The notes beneath the pieces are model-generated. The model ran no database searches and had not been told where the DNA came from. It was given only the letters and a program-made list of their open reading frames with translations. Shown one piece after another: positions 1 to 6,180 of a stretch of DNA of 28,607 nucleotides. Both the position numbers and the translations under genes were made by a program. Source of the DNA: a virus; the IMG/VR virus record IMGVR_UViG_3300024520_000380, positions 1 through 28,607 of that record; one strand, written 5' to 3'. Within the stretch, counting starts at the first letter, position 1. The number at the start of each line of letters is the position of its first letter.

Positions 1-49
1 CGGAGACAGCGAAGAATATGAAATGACACTTAGGCGTGTAAAAAACTGA
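1..49 (+). CDS. 3' end of an upstream gene (partial)
   Basis: The frame beginning at base 2 is open to a TGA at 47-49 and would encode the C terminus GDSEEYEMTLRRVKN. The next gene starts directly behind it on the same strand, which fits an operon running into the window from the left. The tail is charged and soluble. It is too short to assign a family, and with only 15 codons it could be a chance open frame. Confidence 0.35.
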   Translation, partial: GDSEEYEMTLRRVKN

Positions 50-61
50 ATGGGGTTCATA

Positions 62-571
62 ATGTCACCACACACCAAACAACGCAGGCGGGCGATTAGG
101 AATTCGCCGTTCGTACACGAGAACAGCGAGCGGGACAATTGCGAGGCGCTGTTGGTAATCGTCTCGGTCGTGCTGACGGCCGCCATTATCGCCGTAATTG
201 GCTTCCTCTTTGTATCCTGCGCCCAGGCCGGCGAGGACAACTTCGGCCGCCACTACGATGCGGGGGCGTCATATTCGGCAGACGTTGAACAGATCGCGGG
301 GTTCAGGCTCTGGAGCATTCGGGCGGAAGACCCGGACAACTGGATCGAGTTGAAGGTCGGTAAGGATACCGGGACGGCGAACGTCGGGGTCATCATAGCC
401 GGGCAGCGCAATTTCTCTTATGTGGTCGGCCTCGGCGCACACGTAGATGACGGCGTTGGTGTGAACGCCCACCTTGGGGGCATGAAAACTGTTGGGAAAC
501 TGGCAATTCATGGCGGCTATGACACCAATCCGGGGTCTTTCACGTTCGGAATAGGGTGGTTGTTGTGGTGA
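62..571 (+). CDS. Small membrane-anchored or exported protein of unknown function
   Basis: About 169 residues when started at the ATG at 62. An in-frame ATG at 50 would add four residues, but the GGGG run before 62 is a better ribosome-binding candidate. A basic N terminus (KQRRR) of about 30 residues is followed by one strong hydrophobic segment (LLVIVSVVLTAAIIAVIGFL) and then VSCAQAGED. The AQA could be a signal-peptidase site; the FVSC is a poor lipobox. The remainder is glycine-rich, alternates polar and hydrophobic residues, and ends in an aromatic residue (FTFGIGWLLW), which recalls an outer-membrane beta barrel but is too short to claim one. The stop overlaps the next gene by 4 bases, so the two are probably co-transcribed. 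I do not recognise a family. Confidence 0.6.
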   Translation: MSPHTKQRRRAIRNSPFVHENSERDNCEALLVIVSVVLTAAIIAVIGFLFVSCAQAGEDNFGRHYDAGASYSADVEQIAGFRLWSIRAEDPDNWIELKVGKDTGTANVGVIIAGQRNFSYVVGLGAHVDDGVGVNAHLGGMKTVGKLAIHGGYDTNPGSFTFGIGWLLW

Positions 572-933
572 AACTGAAAATCGTTAGCGACGGCGGACCG
601 AAAAACACTAAAGTCATTGACGCCGAAACTGGCGAAAGCCTTGTCGGCGTGACTGCGATTGAATGGGAAATATCATACGGAAATCTTGCAGTTGCCACGG
701 TAACAATAGAACAAATAGAGGTTGATCTAACCGGGCGGGCAATAATTCCCGGTGTTTGGCACAAGACGATTGGTGATCGTCCCCGTGGGTCTTTTGAAAA
801 ACTTCTCGTCTACACCACGGATAAGGGAATTTTTGAAGCGTCATTTCACAACGGCACGTTTTTCACAAATCTCGGGAGTGACTTTCATCCGGATCTATGG
901 ATGATCATTCCAACGCCACCCACATACAAATAG
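568..933 (+). CDS. Conserved-looking phage accessory protein, unknown function
   Basis: About 121 residues from a GTG at 568 that overlaps the preceding TGA (GTGA). Earlier in-frame GTG codons at 556 and 565 also exist, but the 4-base overlap makes 568 most likely. The N terminus (MKLKIVSDGG, then KVIDAETGESLVGVTAIEW) has the look of a small beta-rich phage protein that recurs in many siphophages without an assigned role; this is recollection of a pattern, not a search result. No signal peptide or membrane segment. The gene ends at the hairpin that terminates the opposing late transcript, so it and its upstream neighbour form a short plus-strand unit converging on the structural operon. Confidence 0.65.
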   Translation: MKLKIVSDGGPKNTKVIDAETGESLVGVTAIEWEISYGNLAVATVTIEQIEVDLTGRAIIPGVWHKTIGDRPRGSFEKLLVYTTDKGIFEASFHNGTFFTNLGSDFHPDLWMIIPTPPTYK

Positions 934-978
934 GAAAAAGCCTCCCTGGTCCGCAGTTAGCGGAACGGCCAGGGAGGC
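931..978 (-). terminator. Intrinsic terminator of the minus-strand late operon
   Basis: A perfect 10-base stem pairs 940-949 with 969-978 and has an inner CCG/CGG pairing. On the minus strand the stem is followed directly by TTTTTCC, so it acts for transcription running right to left. It lies about 107 bases past the last minus-strand gene. On the plus strand there is no T-run after the stem, so termination of the opposing small genes is less certain. Confidence 0.85.
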
Positions 979-1084
979 CAATCGGGGATGCTCAATCAGG
1001 CAGTGACTTTTACCCCGTGCTGAGATGCGAATCCAGCCACCACAAGATAACACACTTTCAACTCACCGCAACCAACCCCGGAAC

Positions 1085-1600
1085 TCAGTATTTCACCGAG
1101 TAGAGCGGTACCCCGAGCACGGTGTCCCCGCTGGCCGTGTTGACCCGGAGTTGGGTTACGGCCGCCTTCAGGTGGTATCGACACGGGAACGCATCTCGGA
1201 ACCCGGTAGACGAGGCCGCCTGGATCGCCGTAACAGACATCGTATCAACAGAAACCGCAGCGATGCCCGTTGAGTCGCCGTTCACATACAAAGCCTTTAA
1301 GGTAAACGGTTCGTTGGCATACAGAAACCACCCGCTTGGCATGGCCTTGATGGTTGCCCAGTCCCCGTTCCGGCTGCTAGGATCAGCAATATCAAACAGT
1401 TTCGGAACCTGGATGATTCGCGGCCCGAACCACTTAGCCGCAGCCACGCCAGAGGCCTTGGTGAAAGATGAGTGAACAGTATCGAGTGCAGCGAAAGAGT
1501 AGATGCTGCCGATAGCATCGTACTCCGTTGGTGGCTGTTGTGCCATTGACCCAAGGGCAATCAGGCAAACAGCCATTGCGATAAAGAGAATTCGTTTCAT
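1085..1600 (-). CDS. Secreted protein of unknown function
   Basis: 171 residues with a clear Sec signal peptide (MKRILFIAMAVCLIALGSMA, cleavage expected near residue 20 before QQPP). The start ATG is preceded by GGAGG at good spacing. The mature part of about 150 residues is rich in Ser, Thr, Ala and Val and reads as beta-structured; I see no catalytic motif. It is the last gene of the minus-strand unit, followed by the terminator at 931-978, and it sits in a run of four genes that all begin with a signal peptide or hydrophobic segment. Virion proteins normally lack signal peptides, so export to the periplasm or cell surface is the simplest inference. A surface-attached or tail-fibre accessory role is an alternative. 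Confidence 0.75.
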   Translation of the reverse strand: MKRILFIAMAVCLIALGSMAQQPPTEYDAIGSIYSFAALDTVHSSFTKASGVAAAKWFGPRIIQVPKLFDIADPSSRNGDWATIKAMPSGWFLYANEPFTLKALYVNGDSTGIAAVSVDTMSVTAIQAASSTGFRDAFPCRYHLKAAVTQLRVNTASGDTVLGVPLYSVKY

Positions 1601-1654
1601 CGTAAACCTCCGTCAGTGTCAGTCATTTCGAACCTTTTGGCCGACCGGCCGCGA

Positions 1655-2029
1655 TTAGTCCCGTTTGATCGTGTTCGTTGCCCCACTGGACAGGACATGC
1701 CAGAGAAGGCCAACGGCGCCAGCAGCGGCGCCCAGGGTCGCGGTCGGCCCATCGCACAACTTCAATAAGATTTCACAGACCGGCTCCATCCACTCGGGCG
1801 GTAGCACCGTTGCCAGGACCGCCGGCGTGCCCATTGCGGCCACAGGGCTGAGTGTCTTGTGAACCGCGTAACCGGTCTTTTTCTCAACCCACTGTCCACC
1901 CTTTTTGACCGCCGCACCGCTGCCAACCGCAGATGCAACCAAGACGGCAGCACCAGGACCGCCGAAGTGGTTTGCAGCAATTGGGGCCGCCGTGGTCAGT
2001 GCTGTGGTCAGGATGCTTTTGAGTTTCAC
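1655..2029 (-). CDS. Small hydrophobic protein, possibly membrane associated
   Basis: 124 residues from a GTG that overlaps the TAG of the deacetylase gene by one base (TAGTG); GGGGG lies at a suitable distance upstream. The sequence is Ala/Gly/Val rich with two hydrophobic stretches, about residues 8-45 and 100-118 (LGAAAGAVGLLWHVLSSG), separated by a polar segment with a KKGGQWVEKKTG patch. This could be a two-segment membrane protein of the holin size class, but no holin family is recognisable and the gene is far from the endolysin. Translational coupling suggests a role together with the deacetylase protein. Confidence 0.65.
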   Translation of the reverse strand: MKLKSILTTALTTAAPIAANHFGGPGAAVLVASAVGSGAAVKKGGQWVEKKTGYAVHKTLSPVAAMGTPAVLATVLPPEWMEPVCEILLKLCDGPTATLGAAAGAVGLLWHVLSSGATNTIKRD

Positions 2030-4017
2030 TATTTTACCCCCGGAATAAATGCGTTGCCCATTCCATCGGGCAGAAACCAGACCCTATCTTCTGCAGTGAA
2101 CTTGAACGTGTCCACCTGCGAGTATGCGGCCGGCGTTGCGATTGCGGTTGCGGTTGCCTTGATGTGCCTGCCGTATTCACTAACCCGCATGTAGCGGCCT
2201 CCGAGTTCGTCCACCACCTCCAACATCCAAAGGTGCTCCTCAGAATCAACGCCCTCTGCATATGCCCCGGTCGGAGCAGTTTTGAAGTCATGCCAGAACA
2301 GAGACAACACCCCGCGACCATCTCCACGAATGTGGTTAATCGCCCGGCGCATGTTGTGCTTTACGTCCGCCTCTGTAATTGTCGTGTTTGCCAACTCTCC
2401 GACGATAGTATTGACGCCCATTGTGTACGGGAGCCCAAGCATGTTTCTTGGCTCGCGCTGGTTGGGCCACGCCCGACCAGCAAATAAAGAGTCGGTAGCC
2501 GCAGGCCGCTCGTTGGAAATAAACCGATAGCTGAAGTCCCCGGTGACGTTTCCACCTGCGGCCTGCCCGACCCTAACCTGTACATACCCCATGTCGGCAA
2601 CGGCCCTCAGAACGAACGGCGATAGCTCGTTATTTGGTAGCGCCATTGATTTAGCAAAGTATGGATCGCTACGCCGTTGATTGCCATCAAAGCTATCTGC
2701 GCGGGCATAGAACCACTCAGGAGTTGCGTCGAACTTGAGTGAGTCATACAAGGCGGAGGTTGTGTCCGCTGGTTGCCACTCTCTCAAGCCCTCGGTTTGC
2801 AGGTGGTATCTTGAATGAGGCCCAATCTCCATGCGGTCCCGATCCAGCCATGTCATCAAGGAGTCCATGTCGGTATATCCGGCGACGCCAAAGTGCCGCT
2901 CAGAGAAGAACACCGTCAGTGCCCCGCCGTGGCTTTTCATGTTCGACACATACTGGGTATTGGCCGCAAGCACCCCGTCGTCAGTAGACATGGCCATAAC
3001 CCATTCGGAGGTTCCGAAAGGCTTCTGATAGCGTTTTGTGATGTACTTAATCGTGATCCACGGAGATTTGTTGACGTTGGTTACAACCTCATCCCACCCG
3101 AACGTGCGCCATTGCTGGGTGGTTGTATTCTTCTCCCCGCCAACAAACAGGAACCCATTATTGACCGCGCCATTAACCGCCCCCTGTACGCAATTTCTCA
3201 ACGAGGCGTGATGAGCAACATCGGTTAGAAGGAACGGATCTGCTTCTGTTCCACCCGAGATGTCCCAATAGTCACCCCAATCCCAATAGTAATCCCTTGC
3301 CGCTAACTCAGGCACCCAAGGGTCAGAGTTTGACGCCGCCCAATCTGGGTCGCCACCCCTCGTTGACACTTGGCGCTGCCAAGATGCGTGTGCGTTGTTG
3401 GGCCACGAGGTAATGCCCTTTGACCCGTACCACTCACTGTCATTAGGGTTGGTCATCAGGACAGAATACAGTGAGTCGCCAAGCGTGAACCCGCTGGAGC
3501 CCCAGGCCACAGAATACCAATCAGCCGAGGCAATAGTGCTGTTTGCCGGTATATAGTCCTCAACGGGGATGTACACCAGCAACCCACTCAGCCCAGAATA
3601 CGCTCCGATGTTGATGTCGTGCGCCAGCGGGGAAGACCCAGAAATGCGGGGAGGCGGAACGATGTTGTGCCAGTTGTTCCCAGTGTCGTAGCCAATGGCC
3701 GTTGCTGAGTCAACAATACCATAGGCGAAGGTTGGGACATCCTGCCCCGTGCCTAATTCATAGACAAAATCAGCTGCCGCTACATCGGTGTTGTGCTGTG
3801 CTATGCTGTGGTCTGCCGTTGCGTCCATTGTGAACACGATAGTGAAGGTGTCATAACTCGCAGCAGCAGAACCGCCGGCGTAGCTTCCAACCTGCGAGTA
3901 ATACCCGCCCCGGTAACTGCCTGGCGCAACGTCATGACCCCCATCGCCGCCAAACATTAGGCCCATGGCCACCGCACCAATAGCAGCGAACGATCCTATC
4001 AGTTTTCGTTTGTCCAT
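2029..4017 (-). CDS. Polysaccharide deacetylase (CE4/NodB-like) protein with carbohydrate-binding-like region; possible spike or exported enzyme
   Basis: 662 residues. The N terminus has a hydrophobic segment (about residues 7-22) that looks like a signal peptide or anchor, then a Gly/Ser/Tyr linker. Residues about 55-320 are beta-rich and resemble DNRLRE/CBM96-type domains (for example YIPANSTIASADW followed by Trp-rich motifs). Residues about 335-610 carry the CE4 hallmarks: STDDG at 344-348 (motif 1, catalytic and metal Asp), HSRYH at 401-405 (motif 2, metal His pair), SPFVLRAVADMGYVQVR near 466 (motif 3-like) and SLFWHDF with H576 (motif 5-like). CE4 enzymes remove N- or O-acetyl groups from surface polysaccharide or peptidoglycan. 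The gene overlaps its upstream neighbour by 19 bases. It may be a tail spike acting on capsule or an enzyme exported from the infected cell; the signal-like N terminus favours the latter. Confidence 0.72.
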   Translation of the reverse strand: MDKRKLIGSFAAIGAVAMGLMFGGDGGHDVAPGSYRGGYYSQVGSYAGGSAAASYDTFTIVFTMDATADHSIAQHNTDVAAADFVYELGTGQDVPTFAYGIVDSATAIGYDTGNNWHNIVPPPRISGSSPLAHDINIGAYSGLSGLLVYIPVEDYIPANSTIASADWYSVAWGSSGFTLGDSLYSVLMTNPNDSEWYGSKGITSWPNNAHASWQRQVSTRGGDPDWAASNSDPWVPELAARDYYWDWGDYWDISGGTEADPFLLTDVAHHASLRNCVQGAVNGAVNNGFLFVGGEKNTTTQQWRTFGWDEVVTNVNKSPWITIKYITKRYQKPFGTSEWVMAMSTDDGVLAANTQYVSNMKSHGGALTVFFSERHFGVAGYTDMDSLMTWLDRDRMEIGPHSRYHLQTEGLREWQPADTTSALYDSLKFDATPEWFYARADSFDGNQRRSDPYFAKSMALPNNELSPFVLRAVADMGYVQVRVGQAAGGNVTGDFSYRFISNERPAATDSLFAGRAWPNQREPRNMLGLPYTMGVNTIVGELANTTITEADVKHNMRRAINHIRGDGRGVLSLFWHDFKTAPTGAYAEGVDSEEHLWMLEVVDELGGRYMRVSEYGRHIKATATAIATPAAYSQVDTFKFTAEDRVWFLPDGMGNAFIPGVK

Positions 4018-4382
4018 GTCAGAATCACCTCGGAGGCGGTCCCCAGAACGACCGTGACAGAATCAGCACTGGTGCCAACCGTGGAGAACGGGCGGGGAAT
4101 GTTTGCCCGGAGGCCAAAAGTCAGATCCCCGAAATCACCAGAGGGCCATTTGCGCTTCAGTCCGTTGGGGTCGGTACCGGCGCCCTCGGTAGAGTCAACA
4201 ATGACGATAGTCGCAGTGCCATCGGCCAGAACCTCAAGCATCACTGGCCCGAGCGCAGAAGTGCTGGCGAACCTAAACCCACTATCTCCCGTGATGACCT
4301 TTTCGCCCTCGGGCGTGGCAAATGAGTCAACAGCAGTAATCGCCACAGCGAGCAGCGACAGAATCAACAGAATGCGTTTCAT
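3999..4382 (-). CDS. Secreted small protein of unknown function
   Basis: About 127 residues from the ATG at 4382; an ATG three codons upstream also exists, but MKRILLILSLL is a typical signal-peptide start. The signal peptide ends near residue 22 (DSFA before TPEGEK). The mature part reads as a single beta sandwich (TATIVIVDST, SADSVTVVLGTASEVILTW) and has no catalytic motif. It is the first gene of the exported cassette and overlaps the start of the deacetylase gene by 19 bases, which suggests translational coupling. Because the plus-strand HNH gene lies immediately upstream, this cassette either has its own promoter in 4383-4465 or depends on read-through across the HNH gene. Confidence 0.75.
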   Translation of the reverse strand: MKRILLILSLLAVAITAVDSFATPEGEKVITGDSGFRFASTSALGPVMLEVLADGTATIVIVDSTEGAGTDPNGLKRKWPSGDFGDLTFGLRANIPRPFSTVGTSADSVTVVLGTASEVILTWTNEN

Positions 4383-4450
4383 GGAAAACATCCCACTGTC
4401 CGGCGGGTTTTGATGATATGGACCAAAGTCTTACTTTAAACTTTGGATGG

Positions 4451-4492
4451 CGTCAACGCTAGATTGACGGTCATGATCGATGGTGTTACCCT
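4451..4492 (+). promoter_or_regulatory. Candidate promoter and operator for the HNH gene
   Basis: TTGACG at 4464-4469 is followed after 17 bases by TACCCT at 4487-4492, with TG one base before it (extended -10 form). The -35 box is also the right arm of an inverted repeat: CGTCAA at 4451-4456 pairs with TTGACG at 4464-4469, so a dimeric regulator could cover it. A second small inverted repeat, CCAAAG and CTTTGG, lies just upstream at about 4422-4446. The -10 match is weak; this is a prediction from spacing and position. Confidence 0.4.
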
Positions 4493-4531
4493 ATCGGAAT
4501 GGACGCCGTTTTGCAACCGGCACAAAGTCCT

Positions 4532-4557
4532 GGGGCTCGTTTCTGATGACGAGCCCC
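4532..4557. repeat. Perfect 8-base inverted repeat in the leader of the HNH gene
   Basis: GGGGCTCG at 4532-4539 pairs with CGAGCCCC at 4550-4557 around a 10-base loop. It lies between the candidate promoter and the ribosome-binding site of the HNH gene. Neither strand has a T-run after it, so it is not a clear terminator. It could be an RNA leader structure or the edge of an inserted element. Confidence 0.6.
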
Positions 4558-4581
4558 ACCAAAACATCAGGAGCGCCGCCA

Positions 4582-5082
4582 ATGAAGCCAATGCCAGTCA
4601 ATCCCACATCATCACAGAAAAAAGAATATCGCATCTTTTGCTCTCAATTCGGGCTAAAGCCGTGCTGGGCCTGTCGCGAAGTAAAATCGCTAGAAGGATT
4701 TAATGCACGCGCGAACGCACAAGACCGCAAACAGGCGTCGTGCAGGTCATGCGACAATTCCAAAAAAAAAGAATGGTGTAAGTTAAACAGAGAACGCGAC
4801 ATGGCAAGCAAGCGGGATTGGACAAAGGCGCACCCGGAGCGCGTGGCCGCTGGGCAGCTCCGATACCGAACGGCCAACCCAGAAAAACGTCGAGCCAGGA
4901 GAGCCGTCAGCGGGGCGGTCCTCGCCGGTAAGATGGTCCGACCTGATCATTGCTCCGAATGTGGCGCCAAATGCATCCCCCACGGGCACCACTCTAACTA
5001 TGACAAGGACCATTGGCTAGATGTGGAATGGTTGTGCTCTGGTTGCCATGGTAAAAGACATAGAGGCCGTCCTGCTCTTTAG
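4582..5082 (+). CDS. HNH endonuclease with zinc-binding cysteines, probable free-standing mobile nuclease
   Basis: About 166 residues from the ATG at 4582, which has AGGAG 8 bases upstream; longer in-frame starts run through the leader hairpin and are unlikely. The N-terminal part holds a Cys4 zinc knuckle (CWACREVKSLEGF then CRSC). A basic linker follows (NPEKRRARRAVSGAVLAGK), then a C-terminal HNH-like module: CSECGAKCIPHGHHSNYDKD, then WLCSGCHGKRH. This arrangement is familiar from small phage HNH nucleases that behave as homing-type elements. It is the only large gene on the plus strand between 933 and 27700 and interrupts the minus-strand late unit between the lysis area and the exported cassette, with inverted repeats on both sides. 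Function is inferred from the motifs. Confidence 0.82.
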   Translation: MKPMPVNPTSSQKKEYRIFCSQFGLKPCWACREVKSLEGFNARANAQDRKQASCRSCDNSKKKEWCKLNRERDMASKRDWTKAHPERVAAGQLRYRTANPEKRRARRAVSGAVLAGKMVRPDHCSECGAKCIPHGHHSNYDKDHWLDVEWLCSGCHGKRHRGRPAL

Positions 5083-5084
5083 TA

Positions 5085-5128
5085 GGCCAGCCGACAAAGA
5101 CAGGTGGAACCTGTTCCACCGGCCGGCC
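5085..5128. repeat. Nested inverted repeat between convergent genes
   Basis: GGTGGAAC at 5103-5110 and GTTCCACC at 5113-5120 form a near-perfect palindrome. It is enclosed by GGCCAGCCG at 5085-5093 and CGGCCGGCC at 5120-5128, which pair with one mismatch. It sits between the HNH gene (ends 5082) and the minus-strand gene ending at 5155. Neither strand shows a T-run, so it could be a weak bidirectional terminator, a mobile-element end or a protein-binding site. Confidence 0.6.
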
Positions 5129-5154
5129 CCAAAGGACTATCGGGCAGAATGTTC

Positions 5155-5460
5155 TTAATCGTGTCCGACTGCAACGTCCTGATATTCGGCCAGGACGTTC
5201 TCCAGGGCCAGCGCGATTTCGGAGCCCTCGATCAGGTCGATGGTGCCGTCAGCTACGGCATCGATGATCTTGTCAGCGAGCGCGTCCTGAGCGGCAGCGG
5301 CCTCTTTCATTTGAACGGCGTGAGCCTTGATCTTCTCTACGTCCTTTTCGGCCAGGGCGGCCTTGATCTGCGCAGCGATCATCGGTACGAACGACGCCAG
5401 GCTGCCCAGCTTGCTCATGGCTCGATCCCACAGTTTTTCCAAGTAACTTTCACCCATCAT
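5155..5460 (-). CDS. Small soluble protein next to the endolysin, unknown function
   Basis: 101 residues. Two adjacent ATG codons (5460 and 5457) lie behind GGAGG, and the second has the better spacing. The sequence is Ala-rich and largely helical (KAALAEKDVEKIKAHAVQMK and onward), with many acidic residues toward the C terminus. An early hydrophobic stretch (LGSLASFVPMIAAQIKAAL) is amphipathic rather than a clear membrane segment. The start overlaps the end of the endolysin gene, so it belongs to the lysis-region transcript and is its last gene before the HNH insertion. I recognise no family. Small helical proteins in this position can modulate lysis, but nothing in the sequence proves that. 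Confidence 0.65.
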   Translation of the reverse strand: MMGESYLEKLWDRAMSKLGSLASFVPMIAAQIKAALAEKDVEKIKAHAVQMKEAAAAQDALADKIIDAVADGTIDLIEGSEIALALENVLAEYQDVAVGHD

Positions 5461-5956
5461 TCAACCTCCGGTTATTGAAATAGACGGTTAACGTCCGATT
5501 GACCCACCCAAGAAAGAATTTCTTGCGGCTGGATCGTTTGATGGTCAGGGAAACATAGAATTGAATCCTTCGCAAGGCGAATTCGGCGGCCAACAGCTTG
5601 AACGATTTAGCGTGGTTGACCGAATAGAGGGTCATTGGTCCGATAATGCCGTCCGTGCGGGCGCCTGAGGCCGCCTGTAGCGTCTTGATCGCCTGCTTGG
5701 CCCCAGACATCACCCCAGCATCGAACAGCAGAGAGGCCACGGCCTGGGGGTGGATCTCGTCACATTTGAGGGGGTGCCAGAAATCTCGCCAATAGATCTC
5801 GGAGGCCCGGAGCCGAGTCATATTGGGAATGTCCTCGTCCGGGTATGACCTCGCCGAAATGCCCCACTTGGTAGCACCGCCGGGATCATCAGGATCATCA
5901 ACAAACGCGCCCTCTCGGTCCATTAAACCACCGATTTCTACCTCAAAGTCAGCCAT
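5450..5956 (-). CDS. Endolysin, GH108-type N-acetylmuramidase
   Basis: 168 residues, the usual size for this family. The N-terminal glycoside hydrolase 108 signature is clear: REGAFVDDPDDPGGATKWGI at about 14-33, with Glu15 as the expected catalytic acid. The C-terminal part (LLFDAGVMSGAKQAIKTLQ to TDGIIGPMTL) is the helical peptidoglycan-binding region that accompanies GH108 (PG_binding_3 type). The enzyme cleaves the glycan strands of peptidoglycan at lysis. There is no signal peptide, so release should depend on a membrane partner, and the gene immediately upstream encodes a small membrane protein, with the start overlapping its stop by one base (TAATG). GH108 endolysins are typical of phages of Gram-negative bacteria. 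Confidence 0.9.
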   Translation of the reverse strand: MADFEVEIGGLMDREGAFVDDPDDPGGATKWGISARSYPDEDIPNMTRLRASEIYWRDFWHPLKCDEIHPQAVASLLFDAGVMSGAKQAIKTLQAASGARTDGIIGPMTLYSVNHAKSFKLLAAEFALRRIQFYVSLTIKRSSRKKFFLGWVNRTLTVYFNNRRLNDG

Positions 5957-6168
5957 TATCCGGCTCCTTCATGCCTTGCGAGCCTATCGCCATAATCATC
6001 GAGTTTTTCACCATGCCTATTTAGGCGGCTGCAGTTGCTCTTTATCTTGGTATCGGCCCACCCCTTCCACTGGCTTGCCTTCTGCACCTTGGATATAAGG
6101 ACGGTAAACCCGACCAAAGACGTTACTATATTTCCGATTAGCGCAGCGATCAGGACAGTGTTTTCCAC
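5956..6168 (-). CDS. Small single-pass membrane protein, holin-like or lysis accessory
   Basis: 70 residues from a GTG with AAAGG upstream. One N-terminal hydrophobic segment (VLIAALIGNIVTSLVGFTVLI) is followed by a charged, probably coiled-coil tail (KIKSNCSRLNRHGEKLDDYG). It lies between the last tail gene and the endolysin, exactly where holins or similar lysis proteins are found. With one membrane segment and a charged C-terminal tail it could be a small holin or a spanin-like partner; no named holin family is certain. Confidence 0.65.
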   Translation of the reverse strand: MENTVLIAALIGNIVTSLVGFTVLISKVQKASQWKGWADTKIKSNCSRLNRHGEKLDDYGDRLARHEGAG

Positions 6169-6180
6169 GGGATGGCCTTT

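Noticed and set aside
1625-1660. GGCCG/CGGCC hairpin between 1600 and 1655 as a terminator
   Set aside because: The stem is only 5 bases with a 2-base loop, and no T-run follows in the direction of transcription.
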